In this document: one piece after another, positions 60,396 through 64,000 of the stretch
How positions within the stretch are numbered: position 1 is the stretch's first letter
Layout: the number at the start of each line of letters is the position of its first letter
NCBI RefSeq assembly: GCF_009754945.1
Contig: NZ_WPIN01000010.1
Span: 62,001-126,000 of the forward strand
Source: Spirosoma arboris
GTDB taxonomy: Bacteria > Bacteroidota > Bacteroidia > Cytophagales > Spirosomataceae
DNA length: 64,000 bases
Reading direction: 5' to 3'
Position numbers and translations under genes: made by a program
Notes under the pieces: generated by a model
Told to the model about the DNA's origin: nothing
The model's database searches: none
What the model saw: only the letters and a program-made list of their open reading frames with translations

Positions 60396-62822
60396 ATGCG
60401 CTACACAAAAGCAATAGTTAGTTCTGTTCTTACCATTCTGCTTATTTGGGCACTGAATCGGCCCTGGGGCAGTATTCCAGCCTTCGGTCCTCTCTTAAGT
60501 CCATTTGTCGGTTTCTGGCAAAACGCCGAATCAGCCAATACTACAGATGAAGAAATTACATTAAACGGTACCAAAGCGCCCGTTACAGTTATATTCGATG
60601 ATTTAGCCATCCCGCACGTTTTCGCTCAGAACGATCAGGATGCCTATTTCGCACAAGGATATCTGACTGCTCGCGATCGGCTCTGGCAGATGGAGTTCCA
60701 AACTCATGCTGCTGCCGGGCGCGTTTCTGAGCTAGTGGGCGACAAAGCGCTGGAACTGGATCGTTTCAATCGGCATCTAGGCATGGGTTTCGGTGCTGAA
60801 AAAGCCGTAAAGGCAATGATGGCTGATCCTCGCTCCCGCGAATCGGTTGAGGCTTATACGGCGGGGGTAAATGCCTATATTAATCAACTAAAGCCAGCAA
60901 ACTATCCGCTTGAATACAAATTATTGGGCTACGCTCCAGAGCCCTGGCAGCCTATTAAATGCGCTTACTTTCTGAAATATATGTCGGGCGTACTGGCCTT
61001 GGGTGCCGACGATCTGAACATGAGTAACGTACTGAAAAAATACGGCACAGTCGTTACCGCGGATCTTTTTCCTGATTATCCATTTCGGGAAGACCCCATT
61101 ATTCCAGTTGGCACGAAGTGGGATTTTACGCCTGTCAAAATACCCGCTGTACCTGCCAATGTATTGCCTGATAAAAAGTCAGTCGCTATGAATTGGCCTG
61201 AGCAAGACCCAACGATTGGCAGTAATAACTGGGCAGTTGGACCGCAGAAATCAGCGTCGGGCTATCCTATCCTGGCCAATGATCCACACTTATCATTGAG
61301 CCTGCCTTCGATCTGGTATCAGATTCAACTCGTAACACCAACGATGAATGTTTACGGGGCTTCTATGCCTGGCTCACCTGGAGTTATTATCGGGTTTAAT
61401 AAGCAAGTGGCCTGGGGTGTTACGAATGTAGGAGCTGATGTATTAGATTTTTACCAGATTCGGTTCAAAGACGCTTCCCGGCGGGAATATTGGCACGATA
61501 ACAAATGGAAGCCCGTTAGCCGTCGGTTAGAAGTGATTAAAGTGAAGGGCATGCCTGATGTAGTTGATACGGTGTTATATACCCATCACGGCCCTGTTAT
61601 GTACGAAGTGGGCCAGAAGCCTTTTGCCAAAAACGTTCCGGTAGGTTATGCCGCTCGTTGGATTGCCCATGAAGCTTCTAACGATTTTCTGACTTATTAC
61701 CTGCTTGATCGTGCTAAAAATCATGACGACTATCGTAAGGCGTTAAGTTACTACGGCGCTCCAGCCCAAAATTTCGTTTTTGCCGATACCGCTAAAGATA
61801 TTGCTATCTCGCCAAACGGACGCTTCCCACTCAAATGGAAAGACCAGGGCAAGTTTTTGTTAGATGGTACTAATCCCGCTCACGACTGGCAAGGCTGGAT
61901 TCCGGCTGCACAGAATCCGCATGTGAAGAATCCGCCCAGAGGGTTTGTTAGTTCAGCCAATCAGTCGTCTACTGATCCAACCTACCCTTATTATATCAAT
62001 TGGCAGTTCGCCCCATCTGAACGTGGTACGCGAATTAATCAGCGCTTAACAGTTATGCAACAGGCCACGCCCGATAGCCTGCGCGCTTTGCAAAATGACA
62101 ACTTCAACCTTCAGGCGGCCAATGCATTGCCAGTCCTTCTACCTTATATGGAGGAGAAGTCATTATCGGCTGAGCAGAAAAAGGCATTTGACGTCATTAA
62201 GAAATGGCGTTACAACAATGACATTGCCGAAATAGGGCCAACCCTTTTTACTGAATGGATGCGTCAATATCTGGACGGCGTTTGGAAAGATGACTTTCCA
62301 AGCAACGACACAACGACGCTACGTTACCCAAGTTTCGATCGGACGCTGCATATGGCGGAGAAAGAACCAACGGCTCACTGGTTTGACGACATAACGACTT
62401 CTCCCAAAGAGACTATTGGTAGCGTACTAACACAAAGCTTTCGGGGCGCTGTGGATTCGCTAACTCGGCAGCACGGTGCCATGGGTACGGCCTGGCAATG
62501 GGGTCCGCATAAAGCGACACGAATTACTCACTTAGCCCGTCTGGATGCGCTTAGTGCGCTGAATGTACAAATCGGTGGTGGACGAAGCGTAGTCAATGCA
62601 ACTAGCGAGCGACACGGCCCATCCTGGCGAATGGTCGTAGCCTTAGGACCAACGCCTAAAGCCTATGGTGTGTATCCGGGTGGACAGTCTGGAAATCCAG
62701 GTAGCCCCAATTATCTGAATATGCTCGAAACCTGGCGCACGGGCCAGCTTAATGAGTTGTTGTTTCTGCAGACAGCTCAGGATAAAAATTCGAGGATAAA
62801 ACGGAAAATGACGTTAAAGTAA
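60396..62822 (+). CDS. Penicillin acylase family protein (Ntn hydrolase, self-processing)
   Basis: The 808-aa precursor has an N-terminal membrane or signal helix (about 5-25). The alpha region has VIFDDLAIPHVFAQNDQDAYFAQGYLTARDRLWQMEFQTHAAAGR. The maturation site is in DPTIGSNNWAVGP, where Ser276 would become the N-terminal nucleophile of the beta subunit after autocleavage. LANDPHLSLSLPSIWYQIQL, GVTNVGADVLDFYQI and FVSSANQSS follow. Family members hydrolyse amide bonds of penicillins, acyl-homoserine lactones or other N-acyl compounds; the substrate here is open. The REP-like copy D follows the stop. Confidence 0.94.
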   Translation: MRYTKAIVSSVLTILLIWALNRPWGSIPAFGPLLSPFVGFWQNAESANTTDEEITLNGTKAPVTVIFDDLAIPHVFAQNDQDAYFAQGYLTARDRLWQMEFQTHAAAGRVSELVGDKALELDRFNRHLGMGFGAEKAVKAMMADPRSRESVEAYTAGVNAYINQLKPANYPLEYKLLGYAPEPWQPIKCAYFLKYMSGVLALGADDLNMSNVLKKYGTVVTADLFPDYPFREDPIIPVGTKWDFTPVKIPAVPANVLPDKKSVAMNWPEQDPTIGSNNWAVGPQKSASGYPILANDPHLSLSLPSIWYQIQLVTPTMNVYGASMPGSPGVIIGFNKQVAWGVTNVGADVLDFYQIRFKDASRREYWHDNKWKPVSRRLEVIKVKGMPDVVDTVLYTHHGPVMYEVGQKPFAKNVPVGYAARWIAHEASNDFLTYYLLDRAKNHDDYRKALSYYGAPAQNFVFADTAKDIAISPNGRFPLKWKDQGKFLLDGTNPAHDWQGWIPAAQNPHVKNPPRGFVSSANQSSTDPTYPYYINWQFAPSERGTRINQRLTVMQQATPDSLRALQNDNFNLQAANALPVLLPYMEEKSLSAEQKKAFDVIKKWRYNNDIAEIGPTLFTEWMRQYLDGVWKDDFPSNDTTTLRYPSFDRTLHMAEKEPTAHWFDDITTSPKETIGSVLTQSFRGAVDSLTRQHGAMGTAWQWGPHKATRITHLARLDALSALNVQIGGGRSVVNATSERHGPSWRMVVALGPTPKAYGVYPGGQSGNPGSPNYLNMLETWRTGQLNELLFLQTAQDKNSRIKRKMTLK

Positions 62823-62880
62823 CGTGGCCGGAAAGTCGCGATGTCCATTCAATTTAAAAAGCGGCTTTCCAGCCGCACTA
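62820..62880. repeat. REP-like composite repeat (copy D)
   Basis: A GTAACGTGG start (from about 62819), a degenerate GGAA-loop segment, and the perfect hairpin GCGGCT-TTCC-AGCCGC (62861-62876), ending CCGCACTAC. It overlaps the penicillin acylase stop and fills the gap to the next gene. It has the same plan as copy A with degenerate ends. Confidence 0.6.
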
Positions 62881-62884
62881 CACG

Positions 62885-63247
62885 ATGATTCAAATTATTC
62901 TCATAGCCGTTTTAAGTCTATTGGCTCAATTTGTACTTCCCTGGTGGAGTTTGGCCATTATTGCGTTTCTGGTTTGTTTCTGGCGTAGTTCAAGCGCAGG
63001 CCAGTCGTTTTTTGCTGGCTTTTATGGGGTAGCGCTGGTGTGGCTAGCGTATGCCATTCTCCTCCATTCGCGTACCGATGGCGTTTTTACGGGACGAATG
63101 AGCGAATTGCTCTTTAAAACAAATAGCGCTATTCTTCCCGGACTTGTGACTGCAATAGTTGGCGGGTTGGTTGGTGGGTTAGCCGGGCTGTCGGGTTACT
63201 TTGTTAAAGGGGCTATCGGAAATGAAATCGCAAATCGTATCTCGTAA
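62885..63247 (+). CDS. Hypothetical membrane protein, 120 aa
   Basis: The short protein has four hydrophobic stretches (IILIAVLSLLAQFVLPWWSL, LAIIAFLVCFW, FFAGFYGVALVWLAYAILL, VTAIVGGLVGGLAGLSGYFV), the last with a glycine-rich GGLVGGLAGLSG. No family was recognised. It lies between penicillin acylase and the OmpH-like gene on the same strand, and a -7 box for the next gene follows. Confidence 0.7.
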   Translation: MIQIILIAVLSLLAQFVLPWWSLAIIAFLVCFWRSSSAGQSFFAGFYGVALVWLAYAILLHSRTDGVFTGRMSELLFKTNSAILPGLVTAIVGGLVGGLAGLSGYFVKGAIGNEIANRIS

Positions 63248-63261
63248 ATCGTAAATCCCTC

Positions 63262-63269
63262 TACCTTTG
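63262..63269 (+). promoter_or_regulatory. -7 promoter element of the OmpH-like gene
   Basis: TACCTTTG, 35 nt before the GTG start. No clear -33 box. Confidence 0.45.
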
Positions 63270-63303
63270 TAGAATAAACTGATAACTAACTGATTCATTT
63301 CCT

Positions 63304-63903
63304 GTGAAGAATGCCTCGTTGATTCTAAACGTCATCCTGACGATTGCCGTAGCTGTACTGTACTACCTGCATTTTAAAGGCGCTCAGCCTGAATCGGCGG
63401 CTCCCGCCATAACAACACCTGCCGCAGCTAAAGGCAAATCCATTGTATATGTGAACGTTGATTCACTCCTAACGAAATACGAATATTTTAAAGATACTCA
63501 GAAAGTTCTTGAGAGTAAGCGTTTCCAATTGGAAACAGACCTTGCTGGTAAAGGCCGGAATCTGCAGAACAAAGTAACGTTTTTCCAACAACGGGCTGCT
63601 ACGATGACTCAAGAGCAAGGCCGTGCTACAGAAGCTGCTCTTCAAAAAGAACAGCAAGACATCCTGGCTTATCGTGAGCGTGCTGCCCAAAGCCTGGCTG
63701 CCGAAGAACAAGCTAAAAACAAGCAACTGTACGACCAGATTTACGATTATCTGAAAAAAATAAACGGACAGAACAAATACGAGTTTGTTCTGGGCTATAC
63801 CAAAGGTGGCGGTATCCTGTTTGCTGATCCATCTGTTGATCAAACGAAAGCGATTCTGGATGGCCTGAATAAAGAGTATACGGCTAAACAAACGAAGAAA
63901 TAG
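63304..63903 (+). CDS. OmpH/Skp-like periplasmic chaperone family protein
   Basis: The 199-aa protein has an N-terminal membrane helix or uncleaved signal (LILNVILTIAVAVLYYLHF), an Ala/Pro linker and then the OmpH domain. The domain starts IVYVNVDSLLTKYEYFKDTQKVLESKRFQLETDL, continues as a long coiled coil (about 80-150) and ends KYEFVLGYTKGGGILFADPSVDQT. Skp holds unfolded outer-membrane proteins. The start is GTG at 63304. A terminator follows. Confidence 0.92.
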   Translation: MKNASLILNVILTIAVAVLYYLHFKGAQPESAAPAITTPAAAKGKSIVYVNVDSLLTKYEYFKDTQKVLESKRFQLETDLAGKGRNLQNKVTFFQQRAATMTQEQGRATEAALQKEQQDILAYRERAAQSLAAEEQAKNKQLYDQIYDYLKKINGQNKYEFVLGYTKGGGILFADPSVDQTKAILDGLNKEYTAKQTKK

Positions 63904-63936
63904 CCTTCAAGCTTCTAAAGAAGCTGTGAACAACTG

Positions 63937-63983
63937 AAACCCGGCTTGCTGAACAGCAGTGTTCAATGAGCCGGGTTTGTTTT
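63937..63983 (+). terminator. Intrinsic terminator of the OmpH-like gene
   Basis: AAACCCGGCT (63937-63946) pairs with AGCCGGGTTT (63969-63978); the loop holds a nested TGAACA/TGTTCA pair and a T-rich run follows. Confidence 0.85.
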
Positions 63984-64000
63984 TACATCATATTGCAAAT

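Noticed and set aside
1..64000. CRISPR arrays, tRNA or rRNA genes, prophage
   Set aside because: Looked for on both strands by eye; no direct-repeat arrays, cloverleaf-like segments or phage structural genes seen.

Overview
The window reads as chromosomal DNA of a Bacteroidota bacterium, most likely order Cytophagales and Spirosoma-like. This is inferred from the gene families (DUF4295 beside rpmG, DUF4783, bshC, M20 and S9 exoenzymes with signal peptides, a GHL10 lipoprotein, GH3-type adenylating enzyme), from repeated Bacteroidota-type promoters (TTTG, about 19-21 nt, TAnnTTTG), and from the lack of clear Shine-Dalgarno sites. No tRNA, rRNA, CRISPR array or prophage was seen.

Layout. 1-513: the right end of an IS3-family element with a broken transposase. 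540-8104: a glycerophosphodiesterase, an ECF sigma factor facing a LytTR regulator, lpdA, a lipoprotein and an orphan TPR sensor kinase. 8605-13556: an ECF sigma factor with a small overlapping partner, nth, ndk, an NrnA-like DHH phosphoesterase, an FKBP isomerase lipoprotein and rdgB. 13612-18975: three tandem paralogous secreted M20 amidohydrolases. 19184-27729: a predicted outer-membrane protein, icd, a Dabb protein, a nitrilase, DPP-IV, small membrane and DUF genes, a PRTase and a 58-aa membrane protein. 27861-28090: an intergenic element that looks like a structured RNA with its own promoter and terminator. 28414-38635: an accessory exported-enzyme region (TPR protein, sugar isomerase, c-type cytochrome dehydrogenase, phosphotriesterase-like protein, a 37-aa peptide gene, threonine aldolase-like protein, divergent creatininase-like protein). 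38747-48962: an ABC exporter pair, asd, 5-FTHF cyclo-ligase, bshC, rimO, ftsY, DUF4295 and rpmG. 49122-63903: solitary nuoD, hpt, a TPR protein, an Lrp regulator, a GHL10 protein, ispH, a DoxX-like protein, a GH3 protein, a second GDPD, penicillin acylase and an OmpH/Skp-like protein.

How the genes work together. Housekeeping genes (TCA and PDH enzymes, nucleotide sanitation, DNA repair, translation, isoprenoid, aspartate-pathway and bacillithiol synthesis) are interleaved with many exported hydrolases, fitting a free-living saprophyte that feeds on peptides, phosphodiesters and saccharides. Most units are one to three genes long and end in hairpins. Many of these hairpins are unusually long inverted repeats, up to 35 bp perfect. 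Several share words (CACAGAG, TGTATGATGTAG), and a separate GC-rich family (GCGGsT-GGAA-AsCCGC, GGCGGACT hairpins, GTAACGCGG ends) looks REP-like.

The best candidates for something undescribed are the nested RNA-like element at 27861-28090, the REP-like family including a 16-bp insertion in the transposase, the 37-aa peptide gene with its own terminator, and the creatininase-like protein that lacks expected metal ligands.
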